A stretch of 64,000 nucleotides of DNA, taken from Flaveria trinervia (lineage: Eukaryota > Streptophyta > Magnoliopsida > Asterales > Asteraceae). The notes under the pieces are model-generated. The model searched no databases and had not been told where the DNA came from. It saw only the letters and a list, made by a program, of their open reading frames with translations. Position 1 is the first letter of the stretch, and every line of letters begins with the position of its first letter. Position numbers and translations under genes: made by a program. The stretch lies in assembly GCA_025506515.1 (NCBI GenBank), contig JACCIX010000715.1, positions 1-64,000 on the forward strand, written 5' to 3'. Positions 33,556 through 45,892 of the stretch are shown in pieces.

Positions 33556-34346
33556 TGTAGAGATTAATGAAGAGGCTGATGCAACCTAAACATCTTAAGT
33601 CTATCCTGCATGCTGCACAAGTGCATTGAAGAAGAATGCTTAGGAAGTTTCACACATGCAACAGAAAATACTCTAAGTGTGAAATCTTCTGAAGCCAAGA
33701 ACAATATCTTCCGAAGCCAAATATGAAGTCTTCCGAAACCTCAGAGACAAAGTCTTCCGAAGCTTCAACTTATGAAGACAGATTTCTTCTGAAGACTTTT
33801 GACACATGCTTTATCTGATGTACTTTTCCATAAAGCTGGACACCTTTCCACCGCACCTCTATAAGGTCACCAACTTACATGAGTTGGTGAAAAGGTCCAT
33901 GCTTTTGGTAAACTGTACATTGAGGTCTTGAGTCTGTAACTTTCTACTTCATGTACTTTATCCTCTTTGTAATAGATAAGGATGTGAGCTATGGCATGTC
34001 ATAGTCACTAGTCAAAAGGCAATCTACCTTTTGACTCTACAATTGATTTTGTTTTGTGTCTAGTCAATTGTATCCGGCTGGCTTTCAAAGTATAGCCGGC
34101 TGTAGGATGTAGTATAAGTATCTCATGTTCTTGTATCTTTCTAATATGCTTTGTAAGACTTGTAATAGAACATAAGAAAGCAATATACTGCATTCTTGAA
34201 AACCATATACTTGTGTTCTGTCTCTTACATTACTTGTGTTCTTAGTATCCTTCTGTGGTTAATCCAGTCTTACTGTTAGATTAAGTTATAGTTAATCTCC
34301 TCTTTGTGTTGTTGTGTTGTAATTGACCCCCTTCACTGGTCCTGCA
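33556..34346 (+). repeat. 3' LTR of element 2
   Basis: Pairs with 8455-9241. CTTCCGAAG words lie at 33690-33800 and TATA-like TATAAGTA at 34113-34120. It ends CCTGCA and is followed by the target site copy AAGTA. Confidence 0.95.
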
Positions 34347-34491
34347 AAGTACCTTGAAAATTCTTCCTTTGTATTCTTAAGTAACTTAGTATTTATAATC
34401 AGCTCTTTAAGAGATTCTGCTTCATTATAACGTGTGAGTACAAGTGAGTTGAGAGAAAATCAAGTGTTTAGTGACATATATCAATCCTACA
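34347..34491 (+). repeat. 5' LTR of element 1, second part
   Basis: 34347-34351 is the target site copy of element 2. The LTR of element 1 then runs to CCTACA at 34491, immediately before a primer site. Confidence 0.8.
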
Positions 34492-34492
34492 T

Positions 34493-34504
34493 TGGCATCA
34501 GAGC
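34493..34504 (+). other. Primer binding site of element 1 (variant)
   Basis: TGGCATCAGAGC differs at one position from the initiator-Met type TGGTATCAGAGC. It marks the LTR end of element 1 and supports the reading of 7433-8454 as its 5' LTR. Confidence 0.85.
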
Positions 34505-34584
34505 TTTTAGGCTCTTGATTGTGTGATCTTACCATCCAAATCAACTTGTATTCACTCCTTTCTTTACCACACTCTAAAATGGCC

Positions 34585-35452
34585 TGACAGGATCAGTGAT
34601 CACAAGTTTGATGTATTAGGATTTAAAGCAGCGGAATACAAACAGGAATTAGACAAATTGTAGCAAGCAGTCGATACTTGTATGCATTAAGAGCGCATAC
34701 GGTTATAGGGAGAGAATATATTTTGATTCAAGGAATGTTTATAGATGTAGAATATTTCAATCAAATCATTCATTCATTCCATACATATTACAATAGGTTG
34801 TCACTCCTTATATAGAGTGCAACAATCACTGCTGTTATCACGGAAAGTGACAACTGGCAGATATATACAAAAATAACTAACTCTTAACAAACTACTAAAA
34901 TGTTCACAACTACTGAGAACATATCAGAGTTAAGTACAAAATATAAAACTACTGAAACTACAACGACTGAAGAACAAGCTCTTCAGTCGTTTTACAAAAC
35001 TACTGTAACATAAAAATATAAAACTACTGATATCACACTACTGAAGAAGTACTCTTCAGCAGTTGTGACAAACTACTGAGGCTTCAGTACTTGATCTTCA
35101 GACTTGACCTTCAGGTGTTTCACCAGCTGATGACTTCAGTAGATATCATCAGCTGATGTCTTCAGTCTTTGTCTTCAGACTTTGTACATCAGTTGTTGAT
35201 CTTCAGTACTTGTAAACTCTTCAGCTGTTGTACTTCAGTACTTTGGTCTTTCAGCTTCAGCACTTGTGTTCTTCAGCTGTTGTACTTCAGCACTTTAGTT
35301 CTTCAGCTGTTGAGGTCTTCAGCATTTGATCTTCAGCTGTTGAAGTCTTCAGCACTTGTCAAACTACTGATGAGGCTTTCAGCAGTTGTTGTGATACCAT
35401 GTGGGACTTAGAGGTTTTCTGATCTTGGCTCATTGGTTCTTTTGGTCCAACA
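34585..35452 (-). repeat. 3' LTR of element 4
   Basis: On the plus strand it runs TGACAGG to GGTCCAACA. TATA box CTATATAA on the minus strand at 34808-34815. Upstream of it (34905-35395) are about 25 words of the type CTTCAGTAGTT, CTTCAGCTGTTG and AACTACTGAAG. Confidence 0.96.
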
Positions 35453-35467
35453 AACTCCCCCTGAACC
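35453..35467 (-). other. Polypurine tract of element 4
   Basis: The minus strand reads GGTTCAGGGGGAGTT immediately before the 3' LTR. Confidence 0.85.
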
Positions 35468-35667
35468 AATGCAGCCAAAACCTCTAACTTATTTATTATC
35501 CCACTTATTGATGGCAAAATGTTGGTCTTTTTCCTTCTTGACCAGTAGAGAAGATGACCCATGTAAGCTCCGGCCTGGGAAGAAATCTCAATATTTGTTT
35601 GGTAGAGTATGAATGGGAACTCTGTTTTGGGGAACTGGACACAGAGTTGTTATCCCATTCATGAGAT

Positions 35668-38600
35668 TTACTTCCCCATAATGAGTCTGTATGACTCACG
35701 AACATAGGCCTCAAGGAGAACAACTTGTTCCTCCTGAGAGAGTTCTTCTACTCCTCCTTCGAAGAAGAACTCTGGACCATAGTACTCTGATAAGTACTTC
35801 ATGGTCCTGCCATTTTTCAGCTCCACCGTAGTTACCTCCCTATATACAAATTCATCTGGATGGTTGCCTTCAAGGAGTAACTGGAGCTCATTCTTCTGGA
35901 TGTCTTCAAGCTTTTATATAGCAACCCCTTCTTAATCATCTTGTTTTCTAGTAAAGCTTGAGGGGTCTTCTTTGCTTGGTGAGCTTTCTTGAATTCATCA
36001 ATGATTTCCCAAGGTGAGACTACAACGGCCAACATGATGGTAGACTCTATTGTTTTTCGTACCTGGCCGTTGTATCTGTGTGGAATTGTTCTTTTATGGA
36101 TTCAAGAAATCACCCTGGGGTCTGGCCATACTCTCACTCTCTCCTTCTGATATTGAAAGGTGTGCCTGAGAGTGTACAGCCTTTGAGCATGCCCTTTCAT
36201 GGCTTGAATAGATGATGACTGAGGAAATTCCTTGTCAACCATCTTCAACAGTTGCTCATCGTGCTGTTTCTGCTGTTCTTCTTCTCTATCTTGACTCTGA
36301 CCATTTCCCTTTGAGAGTCAGATGTGATCATGGGTTGACTTCGGGGTTTTGGTAGCTTCAGAACAGTAGAGAGTGGCAGACTATCATCTTCATCCTCCTC
36401 CTCTTCTTCTTCTTCCATCCTCAGCACCCGTCTCCTCCTTCTGGGTACATCACTGGATGATGGTTGTGTTGGTGAGGGAATTGGTGTTGAAGAATGAGGA
36501 TGTTTGGATTTTAGCTTAGGATTGGTTGGGAGATTTGAGGGATAGGATCTGTTTGAGTGGGTGGAAGGGAAGGTTGATCCAGCATCTTTGTAGTTATTTT
36601 CGCCTTTGTGAGTTTAGCCATCTCTAACCTTTTACCAGCCCCAGCCTCATCAAGGGCTTCCACAATAATCCCTTTGTTGAATTGCTCAGACAGACAGATT
36701 CTGGTGGCTATAGCCAGAATGCTGTCCCTGGTCCATGCGCGAATCTCCACTAATGATCTTCCTAATATTTTGCAATGAAGCGGATCATTATTTCCAATCT
36801 CTCTTTCTCAAGAGCATCATACCCTGCCCATCGGGTTTGTATCTCTTGTACTTCCAACCTTCTGATCTCACTATCCAGTGTGGCTGTGTCAAACCCCTGC
36901 CTGAAGAGTTGTTCAATTATTTTATCCATGGATCGGCTGTGTGTAGTGTCAGCTTCTTTGACCAGCTCCTCCAAGGATTTGTCTTCAGCAGTGTGATCAT
37001 CAGCACTTCTCTTTCGCTTGTAAGTGAGCAGAGGTTGCTTTTCTTTCTCCTCCTCTTGGGCTTGCTTCTCTTCCTTCTTCTCCTCTGTTCTTTTCCTCTT
37101 CTTTTCTTTCACTGCAGTACTCTCCCCCTTTTGGTTACATTGGAGAGAGGGGTTTGTACCGCAGAAAGAGTCTTTTGGACAGTAGCATCAACAAGGGCTG
37201 TAAAGTTGAGGAAAGCCTCTCATCAATGGCTTTAGTCACAATATCAGTGATTATGGGTGTGATGAGAGGGAGGGAATTTTGAAGTGCAGCACCTACTTGC
37301 TCAGGAGGGTTCTGTTCCTGAGAAGTAAGGCCTGAAGCAGAGGCAGGTGGTTGAGTTTGAAGTGGCTCAGTGTTTGGGAAACCTTCAAGTGAAGGTGCCA
37401 TCTGTGGGTGGGTAGAGGCAGATGGTCTTGCTCCTTGTGAGAGTTGATCAAGTATGTTTTGCAGCCTACTGACCTTCTCTTCAAGGATTGTGTTCTGGGC
37501 AAGAACATCGTAGAAAAAGCCCAGGTCATCATCAGCCGAAGCTGAATCATCTAACCTCCTGCTTAGAGCAGGATTTACATGCACTGGGTGTTAGACCAGT
37601 TGATGCATGTGCCCTTTGTGCTTGGTACTGGGGACTACCAGCCTCAGGACAGTGTCCATCATCAGCTGTTGCCTCTAGTGAGGTCTTAGCAATATTACCA
37701 GCCCCACTCTGATCATGTGCTGAGTCAGCGGAGGAGGCAGCCTCACTAGATATTCTAAGCTCCTTGTCTACACCAGGAGATAGAAGTGGTAAACCCCTGT
37801 GCTGTGGGTTCTCAAGTGCATTGTGTTCCTCCCCCTCAATTGTAGAGGTATTCCCAGTAGTAAGTGGTTGCTGGGGAGGGGGTGAGGAGTGCAGTTGAGT
37901 CAGCACTTGTGCAACTATTAAAGTTGGGCTGTGAGGGGCAGTTGTTTGGGGTGAAGGGATAGAAGCAGTGTGCACCTGGGGAGGTTGGTGCTCTTCAATG
38001 GAAATCTCCTCAAGTGAGGAAGATCCCAGATATGTAGGTACCCCTTGAGTGGTTGCTGCAGGCTCCTGATGAGAGGAAGCCTGAGCGGCTATGGCTGGAA
38101 GAGTCATTGTATCCACTAGGGGGTTTGGACTAGTGGATATAACCTGCGTTTGTGTTGCAGGGGCATCCTCAGGGGACTCAATTCCCTGAGTAGCCGTTTT
38201 GGGTTTCTTTTTGGTGGGTTTGGTGGGGACTTTGGATTTGGAGGTGTGGCTGTGGGTTCCAGCTGCGTGGGTTTTCGCAGCTTGGCAGCCATTTTGAGTG
38301 TCGGTCAGAGTTGTGCCGGGAGTATACTTCTGGCAGAACAGCCGTAGCAGGGACTCCCAAGCCAACAAGTCCCTCAGCATTAAGCTGGTTTGTAATGATG
38401 GCCATTATGAACCGTGGATATAGTATCCAACGGTTGACAGTTAGTTTTTGAGCCATATCCTTGAGCTCTAAAAATATTATTTCTGAAAATTTAGTGGTTG
38501 TTGCTCAAGAATAGAATACATTACCTGCTGCCATTTTGTCAACATTTGATCCCAAGACGACGTCTTAGGGGCCAAACATACATTCACCATGTGAAAAATA

Positions 38601-39004
38601 GGCGCTCAGCGTCATTAAAGTGTTTCTTCATGATAGTGGAGGCACTGAGATCGCCTTGATATCCATGTTGAGCAAAGGATAGATCTATGGTGCCCTTTGG
38701 ATATCCAGCAGGAGAACTAGCATCATTCAGTTGAAGAATTTGGCGGATTTTTTCAGGAGTGATGACTACTTCTTTGTGGTTACGACCGACTGGAGGATGG
38801 TGTGTTGTTCTCCCCAGTGGTAACAGTAACATTCATCCAAAATTGTTGAAGTGATTCGGCATGTAGTATGGGATTCAGAAGAAATGCCGTATGGTATTGG
38901 GACTGAACCATAAGATCGATAGCAGTATCGAACTTAGTCCAGATGGGCGATTTTGTGAGGTAGGCAACACAGTTGTGTCGCGGTTTAATTTGCATGGACG
39001 CCAT
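35668..39004 (-). pseudogene. Accessory gene of element 4
   Basis: The start MASMQIKPRHNCVAYL is at 39004, 68 bp below a TATA box. The same N-terminal domain as in elements 2 and 3 follows: L-Q-Q-F-W near residue 48, V-V-I-T-P-E-K-I, G-Y-Q-G-D-L and, after breaks, WILYPRFIMAIITNQL (about 38430-38380). A long Pro/Ser/Thr/Gln-rich region (38380-37135) comes next. Then follow a Lys/Glu coiled coil (37112-36762), an acidic run (36420-36370) and a Glu-rich C-terminus ending at a stop at 35668. One break is at an A run on the plus strand (38594-38598) and could be a length error. 38524-38466 (59 bp, GT...AG) may be a short intron. The function is unknown. Confidence 0.7.
37121..37138 (-). other. 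Internal polypurine tract in the accessory gene (element 4)
   Basis: The minus strand reads GTAACCAAAAGGGGGAGA, nearly the same as 31501-31518 in element 2, although the surrounding DNA of the two families is unlike. Confidence 0.6.
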
Positions 39005-39071
39005 GGAGAAAAGGAAGTTTTGGAGAGGAACGTTAGGTTTGAAGAAGATGAAGCATTGAGAGTAGGTAGGG

Positions 39072-39079
39072 TATTTATA
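39072..39079 (-). promoter_or_regulatory. Internal TATA box for the accessory gene (element 4)
   Basis: A perfect TATAAATA on the minus strand (within CTCTATAAATACC), 68 bp before the accessory ATG and directly below the motif array. Spacing fits a core promoter giving a short 5' leader. Confidence 0.65.
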
Positions 39080-39104
39080 GAGTACGGGTAAGAAAACGAT
39101 TGAA

Positions 39105-39737
39105 GGATGTGGTGTTAGTCATCAGTAGTTTTAAACGACCGTTGACATGGTATTATCCTTTCAGACGTTGAAACAGCTGAAGTCGTGGTGTTAGGCATCA
39201 GTAGTTTTGGAAAATACTGAAGACCATGGTTTTGACTTCAGATGAGTGAAAGAACTGAGGACTTGGTGTTTGTCATCAGTAGTTATGAAACTACTGAAGA
39301 CAGTGGTTTTGTCATCAGTGTTGTAAACAACTGAGGACTTGGTATTAGTCATCAGTAGTAATAAAACTACTGAAGACGTGGTTTGCTTCAGTTGTTTAGA
39401 ATGAACAGCAGTTGTACAAACGACTGAAGAGAAAGTTCTCTTCAGCTGTTTTCGTCAATTCTTAGCTTTTCAGCTGTTTCATACTGTCCTCACATCAGTC
39501 TTTTTAGCTGATTTCAGTTGTTTCATAGGACATCAGTACTTATTTGTTTTTACTGATTGTAGCAGTTGTAACTGCATCAGTAGTTTAGAACAGATGAAGT
39601 ACTTCAGTACTTATGAGACATTTAGCCTTCAGTAGTTATAAAAACTACTGAGGGTAAGAAAGCTCATCAGTACTTATATGTGACATAGGTACTAATGATC
39701 ATCAGTACTTATTACTAAGATCATTAGTAGTTGTCAT
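39105..39737 (-). promoter_or_regulatory. Family-Z motif array between pol and the accessory gene
   Basis: Repeated CATCAGTAGTT and AACTACTGAAG words, several as close inverted pairs: 39277-39284 with 39289-39296 (4-base loop) and 39353-39359 with 39366-39372. The same words fill the LTR upstream of its TATA box. No coding frame is present. Confidence 0.7.
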
Positions 39738-40502
39738 TTATTCTAGCTGCAGCATACCAAGCCTTAACACCAGGTTTTGGAAAGTTGAACTATCCAAAGG
39801 CTTAGTAAAAATGTCTGCAAGCTCATCAGCACTAGGCACAAACTTAGGATCAATCAGACCTTTTTCAAAACAATCCTTATAAAATGATGTCTGATCTCTA
39901 TATGTTTGGTCCTAGAGTGCTGGACTGGATTTTTGACAATGCAAAGAGCTGAAGCACTATCCATTAACAATGGAGTCTTAGTCTCTGAAATGCCATAATC
40001 CAAAATTTGGTTTTGAAGCCAGAGTACCTGAGATGTACAACTGCAGCAGCAGCAATGTACTCTGCTTCAGCAGTTGATGTAGCAACTGAGGTCTGTTTCT
40101 TGCTCTGCCAAGAAATCAAGCAGTTGCCTAGGAATTGACATCCACCAGAAGTTGATTTCCTGGTCAACTTACACCCTGCATAGTCACTGTCAGAAAAAGC
40201 AACTAATTTACCAGAATGTCCAGTAGAATACCATAAACCAGAGATGGAGTGCCTTGCAGATATCTAAAGATCCTCTTGACTGCAATCAAATGAGACTCTT
40301 TAGGTGCAGCCTGAAATCTAGCACAAACACATGTAGCAAACATAATATCTGGTCTAGAAGCTGTTAAATACATCAAGGACCCAATCATACATCTGTAAAG
40401 TGTTTCATCAACCACTTTACCTTTCTGATCAGTATCCAGTTGTGTGGTGCTGCACATGGGGGTAGAACAGGACTTACAGTTTTGTAAATCAAACTTTTGC
40501 AA
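39738..40502 (-). pseudogene. pol: Copia RNase H (element 4)
   Basis: 40502-40203 encodes the connection block (LMYLTASRPDIMFATCVCARF). The first RNase H acidic motif near 40195 is in another frame. 40167-39964 holds KSTSGGCQFLGN and STAEAEYIAAA, and a further frame carries the closing E-L-A-D-I-F-T-K-P-L and the stop at 39738-39740. Three one-base breaks lie in 765 bp. The order and spacing match elements 2 and 3. Confidence 0.8.
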
Positions 40503-41377
40503 AAGATCTTTTGTATATTTGGACTGATGAATGAAAATTCCATCAGCCTTTGTTTGATTTGCAACCCCAGAAAGAACTGTAATTCTCCCATGGCACTCAT
40601 TTCAAACTTCTGTTGCATCAACTTTGTAAAGGCATCACACAAATTTGGATCAGAGGATGCAAAAATGATATCATCTACATAAATTTGAACAAGTAGATTA
40701 TGCTGCCCAGCTTTCTTAATGAATAAAGTCTTATCTATGGAGCCTCTAGTGAAATTGTTTTCCAGAAGAAAGTTTGATAATGTCTCATACCAGGCTCTGG
40801 GAGCTTGTTTTAACCCATAAAGAGCCTTATCAAGCTTATACACCCAATTAGGATGTTATTGTCCTCAAAGCCTGGAGGTTGACATACATAAACCTCTTCT
40901 TTAATTTTCCATACAAAAATGCACTTTTGACATCCATTTGAAAAACTTTAAGGTTTTGATAAGCAGCATAAGCTAAAAACAATCGAATTGCTTCCAGTCT
41001 GGCTACAGGGGCAAAGGTTTCATCATAATCAATACCTTCTTCTTGTGCAAACCCCTGAACAACCAGTCTGGCCTTGTTCTTAACAATAAGCCCATTTTCA
41101 TCAGTTTTGTTCCTAAACACCCATTTAGTGCCTATTGCACACTTACCTGGAGGTAGAGGAACCGTTCCCACACTTGCTGTTTCTTGAACTGAAGAAGCTC
41201 AAGCTGCATGGCATCAACCCATCCATTGTCCTTTAAAGCAATGTGATAATTCTTTGGCTCTTGCTGACTGATGAAGAGAGCATAGAAGCAGAAATTTGAC
41301 AATTGACTTGTTGATACGCCAGCAGTGATATCACCAATGATTTGAGACATAGGGTGATTCTTCAGATCTTGATACAC
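40503..41377 (-). pseudogene. pol: Copia reverse transcriptase (element 4)
   Basis: 41377-41132 covers the N-terminal MQLELLQFKKQQVWE block. 41171-40848 has C-A-I-G-T-K-W-V-F-R-N, KARLVVQGFAQEEGIDY and QMDVKSAFLYGKL. The frame 40843-40385 has MYKLDKALYGLKQAPRAWYE and the active site YVDD at 40670-40681. Breaks are near 41165, 40845 and 40540. All catalytic positions that I can check are present: the Asp of Q-M-D-V-K and the two Asp of YVDD. Confidence 0.85.
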
Positions 41378-42715
41378 AATGAGATCTGTGCAAGTGTTTG
41401 TAGCAGGCTCAACAGCAACAGATGGTGATGGTGATCATTTCCTTGAAACCAATCAGTGGATGGTAATTCAAAGGAAGTTGAATTCGAAGAGATCTCATCA
41501 GCATTGTTGTGGATGGTGCTACTGGAGCTACAGGAACATCAGGTCTAGCTGAGTCAGGCAGCTGATCACTAAACCTGAAGAGGTGAGTACTGCAATCATC
41601 ATCATCATCAGCAGTACCACCAGGTGGTGAACTGTTGACAGGAGCAACAGCAGGAGTTTGATAAGGAACATATTGCAGTATGTCCAAATCAAATACTCCA
41701 CAGGGCTTTGTGGAATCTTGTCCTTTGGAGATTCATTGAACTTAACATGTAGAGTTTCTTCAACCATCTTTGTTCTGCAGTTGAAGACTCTGTATGCTTT
41801 GCAAGTAGATGAATAACCAACAAAGTACCCTGCATCCACCTTAGGATCAAATTTATGGAGTTGATCCTTTGTGTTGAGAATAAAACAGGGACACCCAAAT
41901 GCTTTGAAAATGAAATCAGAGGAGCCAAATGATGGAGGACTTCATATGGAGTCTTCATCAACCTCTGATTTACTAAAACTCTATTTTGCACATAGCAAGC
42001 TGTGTTGACAGCTTCAGCCCAAAAGTTCAGTGGCAAACCTGAGTCAGCCAGCATGGACCTTGCAGCTTCAATGAGGGTCCTGTTCTTTCTCTCCACTACT
42101 CCATTTTGTTCTGGAGTCCTGGGATGCTGAACTGCCTTTTGATTCCCTTTGAAAGATAGAAGTCATCAAGTGTAGATTTCTGAACTCAGTTCCATTGTCA
42201 CTCCTAATACACTTGACTGGAAGGGAATACTGCTTCTCAATATACAGCACAAAGTGAATAATCTTCTGAGCAGCCTCATCCTTTGAATGTAGAAAGAAAG
42301 TCCATACAAATCTGTAGTAATCATCCACAATTACCAGACAGTATTTCTTCTTTGCCATGCTCATTACTCTCACAGGACCAAATAGATCCATATGCAGTAA
42401 TTGCAAGCAGGCAGTGGACTTAGGCACTTCAATAGGAGGGAATGAGACTTTGTGCTGTTTTCCTTTTAAACAAGCAGTGCAGGTTTCATCACAGTGGAAC
42501 TCCTTTATTGGTAAGCCTCTGACTAAACTATTGTGGGTAAGCTGATTCATGTTTTTGAGATTAACATGACCTAGCCTCCTGTGCCACAGTTTAGATTCTT
42601 GAGAAGAGGCTTTGGAAAATAGGCAAGGATTGCCTTTGAGATCTATATTCTTAGAAAGATCTAAGGCATACACTCTTCCTGTCCTGTTGGCTGTCAGGAG
42701 AGTGTGATCATCCAA
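41378..42715 (-). pseudogene. pol: Copia integrase (element 4)
   Basis: 42715-42068 encodes the GAG-pre-integrase and HHCC zinc region (LWHRRLGHVNLKNM; CTACLKGK) and the first two catalytic residues (D in LLHMDLFGP, D in IRSDNGTEF). A break near 42120 leads to 42096-41689 with E in MERKNRTLIEAARSML. 41839-41528 has the C-terminal block (V-G-Y-S-S-T-C-K-A-Y-R-V-F). 41700-41378 is the Ser/Pro-rich linker to RT. The core is well conserved apart from one-base breaks. Confidence 0.85.
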
Positions 42716-43143
42716 ACCCTGTCAATCAGTCAAGTGCAAAATTTGGATGACAGAATCCTACAGTTTTGACTGGTGAAAAGGGCAACATGGCCTTTATCAC
42801 ACATTTGACTGACACTCAAGAGATTGTACTTGAGATTTTCCACATGATTAACATCATCAAATTTGATTTCTCCATTGGAGACAAACCCTTACCGATGATG
42901 TAACCCCTAGCATCATTGCCAAAAGAGACAAATCCCTTCTTTCCTTGAGAGTAGTCATGAAGAGAGAGAGCTGTTCCCAGTCATGTGCATAGATCCCCCA
43001 CTGTCTACATACCAGATGCTACTTTGGCATGTTGAAGAACCCTGCAAAAATAAACAATTAGTTAGTTTTAGAGACCCAAACCTTTTTGGTTTTGGGCCTG
43101 GTCTCATCAATAGATGGTAAACTAACAGGTTTATTTGAAACAA
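42716..43143 (-). pseudogene. pol: Copia protease region (element 4)
   Basis: The catalytic signature W-Y-V-D-S-G-G-S-M-H-M-T lies in the frame 43143-42955, near 43010. The flap and the block before GAG-pre-integrase (42950-42720) are in other frames with two breaks. The third residue after D-S-G is Gly-Ser in place of the usual Ala/Cys-Ser. Confidence 0.7.
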
Positions 43144-45892
43144 CAGCCTGAGAGGAAGAAGATGGTGTAGAAGAGGAGTCCTTTAGCTTGGACCTCCTTT
43201 TCTGTGGTTTCAACATAGGAGCATCTAGTTGGTTAACTCTACCCAACAGATGTTGAACCATCATAACCAGCTGTGTCTGATTTTGTGATAAAGCTTTCAG
43301 CTCATCAGACACATTGCTAGTGGAGTTTGATAAGTTCCTATGTTGCACCTTCTTCTTCTGAGCACCCTCAGCTGTCACTGTTTAACCCCTTCCTTTTGGA
43401 TTTCTTTGAGGACTTAAGGGTTACAGGATTTGATGTTGCTGATACAAATGTGGTCTCAAACTCAGTTTTCATTTTTACCATTTTCTCATTAATTCTTCTT
43501 TTAGTTTGAGTTTGGAACCTCTTTTGTACCAACAATCATCTGTAAGATGATTGAACAAACCACATACTTCACATGGTTTCTTCTTCATCTTAGGTTGATC
43601 ATCAACTAAAGAGGTGTGAAGCAACAGAAGACTTGTTCTTCAATGCTTTGGAAGCATTGTTTGCTTTCTTGATAGCCTCTTTAGTAGTCTTCAAACTCTT
43701 TCTACTGTCAGTTTTCTTCTCTTCAGTACTGACAGCAGTTGAAGTTTGAACTTCAGGCATTAAATCCTGCTCTCTAGTCCTTTCAGGACCTTCAGAATTA
43801 ACTCCTGAGTTGATCAACTCATTAATCATGTGATGTCAGCATTTGAACCATCAACATCAGCTGATAGGTTCAAAGAGGGCTTGATGCTGACTGCTACTTC
43901 TGATTGTGCTGTAACAGAAGGTAGATCACATGATGTGATGGATTGGTTATCACTCTCACCATCAGATTCTACCTCTGCTCTTGGGGTAAAATCTGTAGGT
44001 GGAGCAGTGTGATTGTAACCAATTCCAAACTTCACATTTGAAGCAGATTGCTACTAAGAAGCATTTCAAAACCTTTGCATGATTGTACCCATCTATCACA
44101 CTCTACCTGGGTAACTGCAAGGGTTTCTTTGAGATCTTTGTACTTCTCTAGAAGTACTTCTTCTCTAGCCTTATCATCAATTATTTGGCAATTCAGTTTA
44201 TAAATCTCATCATCTTTATCTTTAAGCACAGACTCAAACTCAACTTTATTTTGGAAATTGTTTGTTCTAGCTCAATGTTCTTATTAATTAGAGCTACATT
44301 TGCTTCTCTAATGGAAGCAAATGCTGCTATGCATGGTTCAGAACATAATTTGGCTTTTGCCTCAGAGGATACCTGTGATACCTGAGATGTAGAGGCATTA
44401 GAAAATGAAGTATTAGCAGACTCCAAAGCCATAAGAGCTAGTTCCCAAAAGGACTGTCACCACCATGTTGACCAGCACCTGAGAACAGTTGATCATGACC
44501 AGATATGTCATCTGGTAAACTGCTCCAGTCAACAACTCCTGGGGTGAAGAAGCTGTGTTGTTGAGGTTGAGTTGTTGATGAGATTGGGAAGGCTGAGGTT
44601 CAGGTAGTGCATGAGGTTGTGGTGCCATAAGAACTTGAACTTGATTTGACTGTGGCATGTAATAACAAGGGTAAGGATATGGCATTTGACCCTGAGGAAC
44701 AAAGTATGCTGGAGATTGTTGTTGAGGATGATGACTAGAGGTAACAGGATGTTGCCCTCTGTGTTGTTGACTATTGCCAGGAAAAGTCACAAAGGGTGCA
44801 GTGGAGTTAGATCCAGTTGATCTACACTCTCTTGCAAAGTGTCCAAGCCTTGGCATTTGTGACACCTCAACTTGCTCTTGTCAAAACCAACTTTGGTTTT
44901 GCCAGAGAGTCCTGGGAATTTTCTTCCAGTTCTTTTATAGAACTTCTGAGATCTGATATTTATCAAGGCCATCTGGCTCAAAATATCCATCTCTTCTAAG
45001 TCATCATCGGCAATCCCCTTGAGATCATCCATAATGAAGCATAGATTGTCATTATTACACCCAGTAAATTGACCATCGACACTCACAAATGCAGAATCAG
45101 AAGTGCTTGAAGAGAAATTAATATGCTCATCATACTGGCATTCAGATGAAGCATATTCTGACTCATGACCCACCAAGGCAGTGTTGCCTGGTACAAAGTC
45201 TTCAGTGAGCTTTCCAGATGAAGACAGCTTTCTCTTCTGTTCTATCTCTCTCTCAAACGTGAGCAGTTTCCCATGGAGTTGGGTGAGAGATAGTTTGTCC
45301 AAACTTGCACTGGACCGTAGGACAATAGTATGTGTCCCATCTCTCAGGCAGTGATCTGAGAAATCTGTTATTCATCTGAATATTTGTGTACTCAAGTTTG
45401 ACCATTTTTAGTTCAGAGATCAAACAAGAGAACCGCTCATATTGTTGAGTCAGTGTCTCACCCTTTCTATGAGAGAATGTCTCATATTGTTGGGCAAGAA
45501 TTTCTCTATTATTTGCCAAGACCTCATCTGTTCCTCCAAATTGTTCTTTCAAGGCATTCCAGAGGTCATGGGCAGTTTCATGATGCATTAGCCCAGAATA
45601 TATTTCATTGGCAGTGCCATGGCCAGAATTCCATGGGCTTTTGCATCAATTTCAAGCAACTTCTTGTCCTCATCTGAGTATTGCTCCCTCCTCTTCGGAA
45701 CCATTTGATTGGTTTCCGGGTTATTCACCATAGGCTTGTGTGGACCATGTACCACTGATGTCCAACACCCTGCGCTGTTAACAGACAGGTGATGGAGCAT
45801 ACGTCTTGCCATATGTTATACTCATTCCTAACCAGCATTGGTGGCTTGGTTGAGGAACCAGTATTGTGAGGATCATTGGAGGGAGTAGTCAT
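43058..45892 (-). pseudogene. gag: Copia gag (element 4)
   Basis: The start M-T-T-P-S-N-D-P at 45892 is the first Met after the PBS. It is followed by K-P-P-M-L-V-R-N-E-Y, a UBN2-type domain in 45812-45253 (HDLWNALKEQF, QQYERFSCLISEL) and a region ending in the knuckle at about 44830-44880. The knuckle C-H-K-C...L-G-H-F-A-R-E-C is split between two frames by a single base. Next come a Gln/Pro/Ser-rich stretch (44800-44420), coiled-coil pieces (44430-44030) and a Lys/Ser-rich end. Confidence 0.8.

Larger units (their letters stand above)
8455..34346 (+). mobile_element. Family-Y copia retrotransposon (element 2)
   Basis: It is bounded by LTRs 8455-9241 and 33556-34346 and flanked by a perfect 5-bp target site duplication AAGTA (8450-8454 and 34347-34351). 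Without the nested element 3 it is about 11.7 kb. Order: LTR, PBS, two duplicated accessory-gene pieces, gag remnant, protease, integrase, RT, RNase H, motif array, TATA, accessory gene, PPT, LTR. The front of gag is missing, so it would need Gag from elsewhere. It inserted into the 5' LTR of element 1 and later received element 3. Confidence 0.95.
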
